Below, piece by piece: positions 22,059-34,600 of a DNA stretch of 64,000 nucleotides. The stretch is taken from positions 8,432,213-8,496,212 of the forward strand of contig NC_092574.1 in the NCBI RefSeq assembly GCF_037975245.1, in the 5' to 3' direction. Position 1 is the first letter of the stretch, and each line of letters starts with the position of its first letter. A model generated the notes under the pieces. The model ran no database searches and was not told the DNA's origin. It was given only the letters and a program-made list of their open reading frames with translations. The position numbers were made by a program, and so were the translations under genes. Source of the stretch: Apostichopus japonicus (Eukaryota; Echinodermata; Holothuroidea; Aspidochirotida; Stichopodidae).

Positions 22059-25000
22059 ATGACGTCCCTAACACGAGATGTGCACAAATGGTTGCAAAGT
22101 TTGGACCTCACATTTCCAGTGAGGAACGTGCGAAGGTAAGACACATTAGCTTAGGCTACTGTAGCCTATTTCCTGAGAATTTTCAAGGTAGATCTCGCTT
22201 ACTATTAATTGGTTTGTAGTCCGAAATATCCTGTTACTAGGCTTTATTACTATAAGTAATACTAGCCTAAACTAGCCTAAGTTTGTTGAACTGACTCCTG
22301 AGTGAGAGCACAAGTTATTGCCATACCTAGGCCTAATGTATCATAGGCTGTAGCCTAACTTTATTTTAGCCTTGGGCTAAGAAAGGCATCTGTAGGCCTA
22401 ATTAAATAGCCAAAGTATTGCAATCTTCATGGTAATATGAAGTGATCACTATGTTTTAAAAAAATATTGTTTTCGTAATCTTGTTCAATCTTTTTTCCCT
22501 TCCAGAGATTTCTCCAATGGTTACCTTGTTGCAGAAATATTTTCCTGGTACTTTCCTCAAGACATCCAGATGCACTCCTATAATAACTGTAATGGATTAC
22601 AAGGGAAACTGGGCAATTGGTGCCAGCTACAAACAGTGAGTCCTTACAGTTACAAACCTACACTTTCAACTTAACTTCTTCACTGTCATCTTATGCAAAT
22701 AAATTGGATAGATAAATTGGGACATTCACTGCCAAAGTTGTATGTGGCTAGTATGAGACATGCTTCAATGAAATATTTATAAGCATCGCTGTAAACTTTC
22801 TCTTGTTTTCTTCTCACAGTTCTTTAAGAGAAGGAGTATCGACATTCCACAGGAACTAATTGAGGGCACTCTCCATTGTAGGCCAGATGCAGCAGAATTG
22901 TTGGCTCAATTCCTTTACTCAAAACTTACAAATAAGAAGTGAGTATGGTGCTAATGTGTTCTTTACTTGTATGTACTACATTCAAATCTGACACTGTATA
23001 TTTATCTGCAAGACTTTGTTACACTATCACGATTAGGTGAGAATATAGGGTGTTGTTGAGCAAAGACTGATGTTTTTGATATTGCTTCTTCCTTTATCAC
23101 ACAGTTAAGGTTGTACTTGTTCTTAGTTGGCATCAGTACATGGTTTTATCAAACGTTTAGTGGACAAGTACTACATGTTTGCCACGATTAATTTCGATAG
23201 ACTGAATATGTGTGTTGGATATCTCACCACACAACAAACGTGTGTAACATTTTGCATTAGATTTCTTGAATGTATATTGCATGGTATATAGCAGGGCTTA
23301 GAAATTACCACTTGTAGCTCATAGGCGATGTGACTATATATGGTTTCAAGATACTAACAAAGACAGTAAAATATTCAGCAATTTTTCATTTTGTGTGTAG
23401 CAAGACACAGCAACATAAAAAGTACAGGTGTATCCTATTCAATCTTAAACCAGTAGCTGAGAGGGGTGTAGGGTGGGAGGGGAGGGTGTCAGCCAGAGGG
23501 GGTTCTTTGTTCTTGGATTTAGTTATATAAATTTCATAACTCAGCTTTATCTCATTATTTGGCAGAATTAAAAGATTAGCTTTGAACAGGGATATAGACT
23601 TTACAGACCATCACTACCAACTCACCTTGCCGATGCATGCCAGGAATACAGCGACCATGGCAGTCAAGACAAACCTCAAGATAACAGAGCTTGAGACCGA
23701 ACCAAACATTATTACATGTCAGCAGAAAGTAAGTTGTTAGTATTGTAGAGTCCACTACATGTATGCACTTTTGTCAATCTTAAAAGATTTCAATTCGACT
23801 GGAAATCCAAATTTGAAGCATTCATGGTGACACTCCAAATGATTACTAAGTACAATCTAGTTGTCTTGATAGATAGTAAGCATGACTTTGAAATTGTCAT
23901 GATCTGTAAACTAGTCACATTATCATGATACGTAACCTATAGTTGCATTGTCATCAAAGGTAACTTACAGTGACATTGTCATGATAGGTTTCCTACAGTG
24001 GCGTTACAATGGTGGGTAACGTACAGTGGCATTGCCATGGTAGGTAACATGGTAGGTAATGTACAGTGGCAATACCATGGTAGTACAGTGGCATTACCAT
24101 GGTAGGTAAGTTACAGTGACATTGTCATGATAGGTATCCTACAGTGGCATTACCATGGTAGGTAACGTACAGTGGCATCACCATGGTAGGTAACGTACAG
24201 TGGCATTACCATGGTATCTAATGTACAGTAGCATTACCGCGGTAGGTAACCATCAGTGGCATTATCTTGATCATTTACCTACAGTGGTGTTGTCATAATA
24301 TCTTGACATGCTCCCTTTGGTGGAAAACGCATGTTGTTTAGCGTGCATTTTCACTCAGAGACAATGATAGCAATTTTCCCTTTTTCAAAAGGCGCAAGAC
24401 ATCATCTATAAACGTACCCAACACAGACAGGAAGAGAGGATAGAGGATCCTGATCGGTTTGATATCCGTCCATCTATCGGTCAGAGGTGTGTCAGGAAAC
24501 CGGGACAACACCAGAGTACGGTGTTGATCGATCAGAATTCCGAGGTTGCATCTGTTAGCAGAGCCGAGAACCCTTCACCTCATCGTAAGTTCACTTGATT
24601 ATCTTCTTCCGTCTTTTTCTGTTTTGATCAAAAACTCATTAAGCACCTATGCTGTTGTAGCCCTGGTGGTCTGTAAATGAATGGCCGGCTAATCTATTCA
24701 ATTTATTTGTGGGCCAAAGAGTGTGAAGGTGGACTGGGGAGTCCACTACCTTATCTTTTGAAGGACTTCAGTAATATCGAAACAACAGCAATAGTTGCTG
24801 ACAAATAGACTGCGATAAAATGAGAACAAAAACTAACAAGATGAAAGTTGCAAGAATAATGTATTTCTGAGAGAGGCTCACATTAGCTCCCTGGCAACCT
24901 GTCCTCAACAATTTTTGTGTTAATTTGGTTTAATTCTTTTAGTTTACTATTTTAAACAAATTTCTCATACTGCAGTGCATATGAGCTTCATATCTCAAGT

Positions 25001-25443
25001 TTCAATTCAAATTATGAAGAAAATAAGAAGACAGGTTTTGAACAATCCTCCGAGTTCCTATTTATATGTGTTTGTTTAGTAACTCTGGAAAGTTTATGGG
25101 GTGACAAAATTGAAAGATAGAGAGAAAAACAATGTGAGAAACAGTAAGGGGTGTGTCACTGTCTGGTGAAATTTGGGCATATTGTAACCCTGGCTGTAAG
25201 CCAAACTTTTGGGGCATTGTGAATGTGAAACCATTACGCTGTTATAACTTGACGGTAAAATGTGAAATCATTTCTGTTTTTTTTTTAACAGGTCAGGAAA
25301 GTCCTTTGGTGGCCAGCAGCAGCGGTAGCATGCCATACCGTGAAATCGTTGTCAATCAGTTGGACCACACGGTACAACAAATCATCAGACCGTCAGGAAC
25401 CCTTTCACCTAACAATGTCCTTCCCCCCATCAGTGGAATGTAA
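22059..25443 (+). CDS. SPATA4: Spermatogenesis-associated protein 4 (SPATA4), CH-domain protein, 277 aa
   Basis: Exons 22059-22135, 22506-22635, 22820-22938, 23566-23728, 24392-24584 and 25292-25443 (834 nt with stop); all junctions are GT/AG with agreeing phases. The N-terminal third (residues 5 to about 105) is a CH-like domain of the SPEF1/SPATA4 type: [24 protein letters not shown] and LGNWCQLQ align with human SPATA4, as does the [14 protein letters not shown] segment. The C-terminal part is hydrophilic and ends with a conserved-looking YREIVVNQ stretch. Human SPATA4 is about 305 aa; the missing length is at the N-terminus. The role in the family is tied to testis and ciliated cells, probably microtubule-associated; no molecular activity is visible. 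It converges with WDR17. Confidence 0.95.
23930..24290. repeat. 28-bp minisatellite in SPATA4 intron 4
   Basis: About a dozen imperfect copies of a 28-bp unit built on 'acagtggcattaccatgg' followed by 'taggtaacgt'. Spacing of 28 bp is measured between the copies starting at 24141 and 24169. It lies between SPATA4 exons 4 and 5. Confidence 0.85.
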
Positions 25444-28400
25444 CTACCGTCGGAATTCAGAGACAAATCCATACATGCACAAAACGATAACAGAGTCATA
25501 AAAACAATACTAGAGAGTAGACCTACCAACCGTGTTTATCTTGAGGTTGATATTAGAGAGCCGACAGGAAGCTGTGGCAACGATAACGAGATGTTGCGCA
25601 GTGATACAACAGAGCTATTAAAACTACAGGGTGCTGTTGTAATCAGGGAAAGCTGTCGCATTTTACTGGGAGGGGACCAGTAATCAGGGAATACTCTCCA
25701 CAGTTTAAATTATCTATGTCAAGGAATCGATCACAAGCAATATAAAGCTGTCACGTCATTTTGTCCTCGTTTCTTTTTACCAAATGTACAGTATACAGAA
25801 ATAGATTTGCATTTCATATTCATAATTTTGTTCCAACTCGTCTTTTTTTGTCGTGCGGAGTTCTCCAAAAAAAGTCAGTGAAGAAAACCACCTTAACATG
25901 AAATGAGACTTTATACAGTCTATGAAAGGTGGTTGATACTTGTATTTAATTAATAGCAACACTGAAAAACAGATGTTCTGAATCAAAGTTGAAAGTTTTA
26001 ATTCATTTGCTAATATTTGATCTGTAGGTGACAAATATGTACAGGGGGGGAGGTGGGAGGGGGGGTGGGTCTTACTTTGATCAATTGCGATCAGATTCAG
26101 GGTAATAACAGACTTAACCTTTTGAAAGAAAAATTTGCCGATACCACCAGTTGCGTTTATTGGTCACATGCGAAAGGTTGGTCCATTATTCATCCTCTTT
26201 CAAATTAGTTTATGAGCAAAAACAGTGGCAACAATAAAAGAAGACACGAGGAAAGGGTATTCCTGGTTAGTGTTTATATCTAATTTATTGGAGTTAAATG
26301 AAAAAGAAAAAACTCAAATTATTGCACAGAAATTATCAAGGTCTTTTATGGATTATTTTACATGACAACTCAAAAAAGAGTAGAAAAGGGCTAAATAATC
26401 CATAAATATATAACAGAGTGCATGTAACCTCCCCTATCATAATAACGGAGAAGACTAAAGCCAGTGAACCAACAGCTATTCCTGTCACGCACCGATAAAG
26501 AAAACGCCTCTTGCAAGCAAACTAATTACAAAAAGAGCTTGTAAAGTGATAATGAGGTAACATTAAATATAAAGCTTATGAAACAAAGCACGCTACTTCA
26601 TCTATTTAAGTTTCTTACATGTTTCTTATAAGTTTAGTCACATTTATTTGGATGACCGGATTGTGAAATAATCAATGATGTCATACAAGGATGACATCAA
26701 CAATTTGCTTTGATTTTTTGTTTGTTTTAAGTTGTAAGAAAGTAATTCACCTGTGTGACAACACCTTATTTTCTGTTGGTAAGGTATGATTATGTCAAAA
26801 CATCGCAACAGTGATTTCAATGGGACTCTCTCCAGCCAAACCCAGAAATAAACAGAGGGTGCTCTCACCTATCTAATTCCCTGAAACTTGACCAAGCTTC
26901 AGTCTCTGACTGCAGATCATACCGGTTCATGGTTTGATCGTTAGTAATATAAAAAAAAATCATTTTCTAATTCCTTTGGAAACATAATTTCAATAAAGTT
27001 TCAAAAGGCAGACATATTGTTTTAAGCACCTTGTGTTTTCTAAAACACTTTTTTCTTTCTTGGCTTGACCAAAACTTGCCAGTTGAGTGGAACCTTGAAC
27101 TAGCCAATCACCCAGAGTATTGTATGGGCCAGTCCATCAGGCGTGTTTGCATGCTAGATCACACGCTTTCACACTCGTTTTTTAGTTCAACTCAAGAGAT
27201 CTGTCGACAGTATAGATCACCCCTTTTAATTATGAACAGCGCCATCTGTGGACATGCTGGAGTACAATCCTCAGCAGTAGAACAATGAAATAAACAAAGA
27301 TAGTTCAACGTGTTGTTTTTTTTCTCCCAGGTATGCACGAAACAAAGTTATTGCAAAAAGTACATAATTGAATAAACTTGACTATTTAGGGGGCAGGGAG
27401 AATATATTTCATATAGAGAAACATTTTCTTTACAATTTTAGGTTGACAGGGTGGGACAGACATATATTTGGGGCCAAGACATCCCTCCCAATGAGACCAC
27501 CCCCCCCCCTGGCTAAGCCACTGAAGAAATCCATGCAGTTACTAGGCAATACAGAAATTATTGTGTTCAACACATTTAACATAATGCTTTACTTTCCGTA
27601 GGCAAATTTATTTTTATTTAATGTAAATTTAACCTTTATGACTAAAAATATTTCTACTGGCAGTATAAAAAGTTCCCTTCATTTAAAGCCATCATTGAAT
27701 TTCATAAAATGATTTTTTATAATTCCAAACTCTACTAAACATATTTAACCATGTCAAAATTTTTCCACTCTCCATCGAAAAAAGATATCTGCTTAGGAAC
27801 GCTATCAGCATAATCTCAATATTTCAGTAGAACATACAATATTAATTTTTTTATAACATTTACAAAAATCATAGTTTAGCTTTACACTTACAGTAGAGTT
27901 TGTAAACCAATTTTAAAGCTACTGTTAAGAAAAAAATGTATAAAAAAAAAAAATGAAATCATGAAAATAAAATATCACAGGAAACAATACAAAGAGATGA
28001 ATATCATGTTATTTGTTTACAAGGTCGGTTTCTTAACAAACTATCAAGGTATTTGTTTACAAGGTCGGTTTCTTAACAAATTATCAAGGTATTTGTTTAC
28101 AAGGTCGATTTCTTAACAAACTGTCAAGATGAAAATGGAGGTTTAAGAACAAGAAATGTTTGCCTTTTCAATATTAAACAAGAGTCATCGCTATCAACAA
28201 GTTTATGGTAGTTTTTTTTGTGATACCTTGCATTTAGTTTCCCATGAGGGGGGGGGGGGAGAACTGATAGCTCCCTTTCTTCTACAATCCCCCCCCCAAA
28301 AAAAAAAAAAAATGCAGCGAGCCATCGAATTACAAAATGAAGTACGTCTGATATTTGTTTGAGAATTTGATTACAATACCAGCTATGTGACGGGTATGTT

Positions 28401-28696
28401 ATAACTGTATGTTACATATAACAATATATTTAACCCCTGTAAAAAATTATTTTTCTCTTCGACAGAGATGTCTAGATGTAACGATAGGTGACACTACAAG
28501 AAATGCTTACGTTCCTAGCCGAATCCGCTACGGAGTAAAATCAGATAGCATATCTATATATATATATATCTATATCTCTCTATTAAAGCAACTGTACATT
28601 ATGTTTGAGTGACTACTGATTAATACTGAAAGGAACAAATTGCTGGTAAAAACTATACTTGAAAGAAGGAAACAAATGTAATAAAAACCTACGGGG
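25444..28696. other. 3' UTRs and gap between convergent SPATA4 and WDR17
   Basis: The two stop codons are 3.25 kb apart and face each other. A plus-strand AATAAA for SPATA4 occurs at 26233-26238; minus-strand AATAAA candidates for WDR17 occur near 27607 and 26643. The real poly(A) sites are not known and the 3' UTRs may approach or overlap. A G-rich run at 26044-26070 and C/A runs near 28290 are present. No coding exon is supported. Confidence 0.45.
28003..28130. repeat. 40-bp tandem repeat, three copies
   Basis: The unit containing 'tttgtttacaaggtcg' then 'tttcttaacaaa' occurs three times at 40-bp spacing (for example at 28021 and 28061). It lies beyond the WDR17 stop, in its likely 3' UTR or flank. 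Confidence 0.85.
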
Positions 28697-31600
28697 TTAA
28701 AATGGATTGATAAGGACACCTGTGGCCAACGGTGAAAACAGATTGACTTTAGCCCACATCAGTGCGTCGTTGTACGAGACCACCGAGCTGGCATCCTCCA
28801 AGAAATACGCTGGGCCCTGAAATATGACAGAAAATACATCGGAGTGTCTTTATTTAGATCAGGGGTTCCCTAGATGGGGTGCATGAACATTAGAATAAGA
28901 GAACCTAGTAATCTGGATATAGAAATGTCTCTACTTCTCCAGCGATAGTTTTTCGTTTAAGTTTTGCTCCTAAAAAAGGCAGAGAATCTCTCTGATTCTC
29001 CTGAGAGATTGTCCATGAAAATCTGATACCTGAGATCAAGGAAGGGAATCCTTTTAGAGTTAGACTATGTATTTCAGTCACTTTGGTTGATGTTAAATTT
29101 TTATTAAAATTTGAATTATGATTTCCTACAAAGTTAAAATCGGTAGAGAAATACAACCGGGTTTTTAAGAGCCGAGTCCCGAACCAGACGGTGATGAAGA
29201 CAAAATATAAAGGTGTCTACCTGAATCCGTTTCTTTGAGAATAGCGACTGGTGAATATCCGAATGACAGGGTAAGTGAGATCCCGTAGCTACGTCTACTC
29301 CAGGTTCTAGGTCGCAGGTTTCTGTCCCAACTCGTTGTAATATACTCTCGTACAGAGCTACTTGGCGCAACGTCGGAGGATCAATTGGCACATTCTCTGG
29401 AGATCTAGGTGTGTTCACAGTGAATCAAACATAACAAGTATTAATGTTGGGGGATGTATGGAGACATTTTCTGGAGATCTAGGTGTGTTCACGGTGAATC
29501 AAACATAACAAGATGTTAATGTTGGGGGGATGTATGGAGACATTGTCTGGAGATCTAGGTGCATTCACGGTGAATCAAGCATATCAAGTATTAATGTTGG
29601 AGGATGTGTGGACTCATTCTCTGGAGATTTATGTGTGTTCATGGTGAATCAATCATAACAATTATTAATGTTGAAGGATGTGTGGAGACATTGTCTGGAG
29701 ATCTAGGTGCGTTCACAGTGAATCAAATATATCAAGTATTAACATGAAGGATCTTTGGACTCATTCTCTGGATATATACGTGCGTTCACAGTGAATCAAA
29801 TATATCAAGTATTAACATGGAGGATCTTTTGACTCATTCTCTGGAGATTTACGTGCGTTCACAGTGAATCAAACATAACAAGTGTTAATGTTGGGGGATG
29901 TATGGAGACATTGTCTGGAGATTTCTATGTGTTCACAGTGAATCAAACACATCAAGTATTAATCTAGATGTGTTCACTGTTCACAGTTTATCAAACACAT
30001 CAAGTACTAACATGGAGGATTTTTGGACTCATTCTCTGGAGACCTAGGTGTGTTCACAGTGAATCAAACATTACAAGTATTAATGTTGGGGGATGTATGG
30101 AGACATTTTCTGGAGATCTAGGTGTGTTCACGGTGAATCAAACATAACAAGATGTTAATGTTGGGGGGATGTATGGAGACATTGTCTGGAGATCTAGGTG
30201 CATTCACGGTGAATCAAGCATATCAAGTATTAATGTTGGAGGATGTGTGGACTCATTCTCTGGAGATTTATGTGTGTTCATGGTGAATCAATCATAACAA
30301 TTATTAATGTTGAAGGATGTGTGGAGACATTGTCTGGAGATCTAGGTGCGTTCACAGTGAATCAAATATATCAAGTATTAACATGAAGGATCTTTGGACT
30401 CATTCTCTGGATATATACGTGCGTTCACAGTGAATCAAATATATCAAGTATTAACATGGAGGATCTTTTGACTCATTCTCTGGAGATTTACGTGCGTTCA
30501 CAGTGAATCAAACATAACAAGTGTTAATGTTGGGGGATGTATGGAGACATTGTCTGGAGATTTCTATGTGTTCACAGTGAATCAAACACATCAAGTATTA
30601 ATCTAGATGTGTTCACTGTTCACAGTTTATCAAACACATCAAGTACTAACATGGAGGATTTTTGGACTCATTCTCTGGAGACCTAGGTGTGTTCACAGTG
30701 AATCAAACATTACAAGTATTAATGTTGCTCATTAATGTTGCTCATGCTCTGGAGATCTACATGTGTTCATAGTGAATCAAACATTATACCGTGTAGAATC
30801 TATGGACACATATTCCCATACTCATTTCTATTATTCATACTCACTCCTCATTCTTGTTCATTTCATGTTGCGTTACAGCCAACCAGGCATCCAGTTCCAG
30901 CTCTATTTCAGTTGGAGTAAGAGGGAGATCCATCTCCTCGTTAGTGCATAGATGTCTGCATTTGTTAGTGAAATAATAGATAATTCAAAACTTCCTCTCC
31001 ACAACATCAGAGAGAAAACAAATGTCCCCTCCCACCGGCCCCAAACTGTCAGGCCAGTAGAGATTACTCCGTACCAAGCCTACTTGCATTAGTTTGAAGC
31101 GTCTTCTTGAAATGTAATCTGGTCGGTTGGTTGAAAGTTGCAGACATCACCAACAAATGAAGTATCATATAAGTTTGTAATTTCTCGGAATTAGAGATTT
31201 ACTTTACAAAACTACATGCTGATAGGAAATATCGGCAAACGCAAACAAACAAATCTTAAAACCTTTAAAATCACCAGGATGTTGCACATTACTGACGATA
31301 CCTAACTTCAAAGGCGAGAAAAGCACTGTTAACAGACTGCTGATCTACTGCAAAGAGCCTGTGCTTGTAAATATATAACAGGTTTGAGGGGCCTAACATT
31401 TCACTCCAACTAGTATCATCTACGATAGCCTCTGAAGAAGATTCTGCTGGGATGGCAACGTCAGTGTCTCTGACTACTTCTCTATGCATGACGTAACTTT
31501 TAATATGTCTTTCGATCGGTTAATGGATGGATACAATGGAAACACTAGCTGACACATTGTGTACAGAGCTAATGCTAACCTGTACAGTGCTGGCGTACAA

Positions 31601-34600
31601 CTTTGTGTAGTACTCACTTTGCTAAATTGTACAGTGCAGGCACGACGGTAGCGTAATATATCTTTCAATTGGTTAATGGAGGGATACAATGGAAACACTA
31701 GCTGACACATTGTGTACAGAGCTCATGCTGACCTGTACGGTGCAGGTATAATTTTCTGTGGATTACTCACTTTGCTAAATTGTACAGTGCAGGCACGACG
31801 GTAGCGTAACCTCGTCTGATAGCTAACAGAGCTCCGATGTAGGCACTCAGGGCAATAAGCTCTCTTCTTGATCTGAAGAAAGAAACAAAAAAAACCACAA
31901 AAATGAGGAACTGGTGAAGGCAAAGTTCAAGCTTTTCAGAACAGCCCAATAAATATTTACTGATCGTAAAGCAGTCATACAGGGACTTATATTACATACT
32001 GATATTACACCGATTCCTGGTCTGATGATTGTTAACTAACTTACCATATGTTCTACTGGCCGGAAAATTGCCGGTTCCTTTTTTTTTTTCTCGAGGCAAA
32101 TAGCCTGAATGTTGAGGCCTGATTTATAACAATCTATCTATCTGATAACTCTGTGTGAACTGATTGGAAGTACGAAGTAGGGAAGAAAAAAAACTTACTT
32201 TGAGCAAGACTGCTGCATTAATTTGTCTGTTCTAATACAGCTCATGAGTTTTACAAGTGATAAGAGCTCATCTAACTTCCAGTTACCATCCTCAAGTTTG
32301 GCTATAAAGAAAAATCAGAAAAGTAAAATATCAAATGTTGTTGAGAAAAGGTTGTTCCATTTCAAAATTGATCCACTCTTTCCCAATATTGAGATCTGCA
32401 GACTGTGCAATGTGCATCCTCAATATTAAACCATTACTTCTCACATAAAATATATTAACACTTAAACTAATCAAGTAACCTAACCCCTGATCGCTTGACG
32501 ACGACCTAACCAACTTGTCAGCCCCAATAGTCATACGCAAAATAGTCTCTAGGCTAAGTTACAATTGCTATGAAGGTGCTTACTGTAAAGCTGTATGCCT
32601 CCAATGTGATTGTTGAATTGTCAAATCTAAGAATTTACTGGTGGTTGATGTTGATTGCAGAGCAAAATTGTTCCAGAAAGTTTACAGGGGGGATCACATC
32701 CTTGTAGCATTTTGTATCACAAAAGATATGATTTTTTTAAATCTTGTGATAGTTTTGTTAATGCATCTGGCAATAGCGAAATGGGATGTCATCAGGGCAC
32801 TTCAGCTGAACATATCTTAAGTCAAGGGCAGGATATTGAGATGGGGTTTTTACCTAGCAGCGTCGAATATGTTTTCTTTTCACTCTTAGTTTCACATTGT
32901 TTGTCACCAGAAAATCCTTTTAAATCTGCTCGTTTGACACTTGATAAATTTGCCCTGTATTGAAGAAATTATGCTATGAACACTACCAGTTGCTATTGAA
33001 ATGCAAAATACTACACCCTGCCTGCCATGTAACTACAAATGTCGAAAAAAGTCATCCAAAGATTGACTGATAACGTTTTTTACCTTAAATTTAACAAAAC
33101 CCAGAAGCAGATGATAGATAAGATTTTCAAAAGTACAAATAAATTCTAAAACAGATAAAAAATATTAAGAAAATTACAAAACAAATTCTCCTGGATGTTT
33201 TACTGAATATTTCTAAAAAACTTACAGATGATAAGCGGTAACCCAACCTGCAAGGCCACTTCTGGTGTAGATGAGAGCAGAAAGTATTGTACAGATTCTT
33301 CAATATTTACTCCCTGAAGGCTTTCAGCTCTGACTAAGCATTCTTCTACAGTTGGGAGACCAGCCTAGAAGAGAACATACACCAAAATATAAAGAATACT
33401 ACAGATCTAGCTATTGCTTTCACCCAGTCTCTGGACATCCATTGAGCACAAAATGTGCCAAATATTGCACAAAATGTAAATAGATCTGTCGGTTCAGCTG
33501 AAAAAAGCAAAATAAAAACTTTAAAGTTGCAACAGATCAAAAGAGAGTAGTTTGATAAAGTTGCGTGAGAAGGCTTTGATACAAGATTGTAAACCTTTAA
33601 CTTTGAATAACACTTCTTTTTTTTCACTTACCTTTTTGTGCATATGATTTATTTCAGCCACGCTGCCTGAACAGCGGGCACAGGTCTGTATGAGATACTC
33701 TTTGCTATCTGGTAAAGTCTGTAAGAGTTCCACCGATAAATCCCTATAAATAAAAAAAATTAAAAAATAGGGAAGAAAGAACGGAAAGAATGAAGTCAAA
33801 GTTCACCAAAATGTTATGAAACACAGTTACTACAGCATGGATGGCTTCATCACATGCATTCTAAAAATAATTCTCCATCAATACGTGACCAGAAATTCAT
33901 CAAACTTGAAGGCCATCAGTATTGCCCTCAAAATATGCTAGAAAGTCTTCTATTGGTCATGTGGTGTTCAAACGTCGACAGGAATTCTGCCGCCAGCCTC
34001 ACTGAAAGTACATGTTTCCACATCGTGACTTTCGTTTGGTATAGAACAGTCAATTCTCAACGTACGGGACTACTTACTTGCAGGGTCTCGACTGCCCTGA
34101 GGGCGCTCTGGAAAACTTTTAACAAGCCTTACAACCAGGCTAAAACATGTGGCCTATAATGACGACCATTAAATATACTTGCTCTCCTATAAGGGTTTTT
34201 TTTGTGGAGGGTTTTTCTTGGCTATACAAAGTAAAATCCTTAATCCCTGGCAGAGTTTGTGGCTGAATCTTTTTAAGTTTTGATTATCGTTGAGTAAAAG
34301 CAGTGGAATTTGTCAAGTTTTGTTGTCGGTTATGTTTGTTTGTTTGTTTGGATATGGACTTCTCATTAATTGTTACTTTAATGCGTTTATTCATAAATTA
34401 AAAGAACAAATCCTCGTCGGATTATACACTCAATCTCCTGTTTTTGAGGTGTGGTTTTCGAGCAATTCACAGATCATATCCGAAGAGAACTAACAAGAGT
34501 GGATGGTTTTGATCAAGAGCAAACATTACTTCAGACCCTCCCAACAGACAAAATCAGTTAAGACTGTGAAACAGACGAATGTACATATGGACAGAGTGAT

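Noticed and set aside
31289-31489. Minus-strand frame starting [10 protein letters not shown] as a WDR17 exon between exons 22 and 23
   Set aside because: It overlaps a copy of the 11.3-kb hairpin repeat, and the true next exon (30955-30845) matches human WDR17 and fits the phase.
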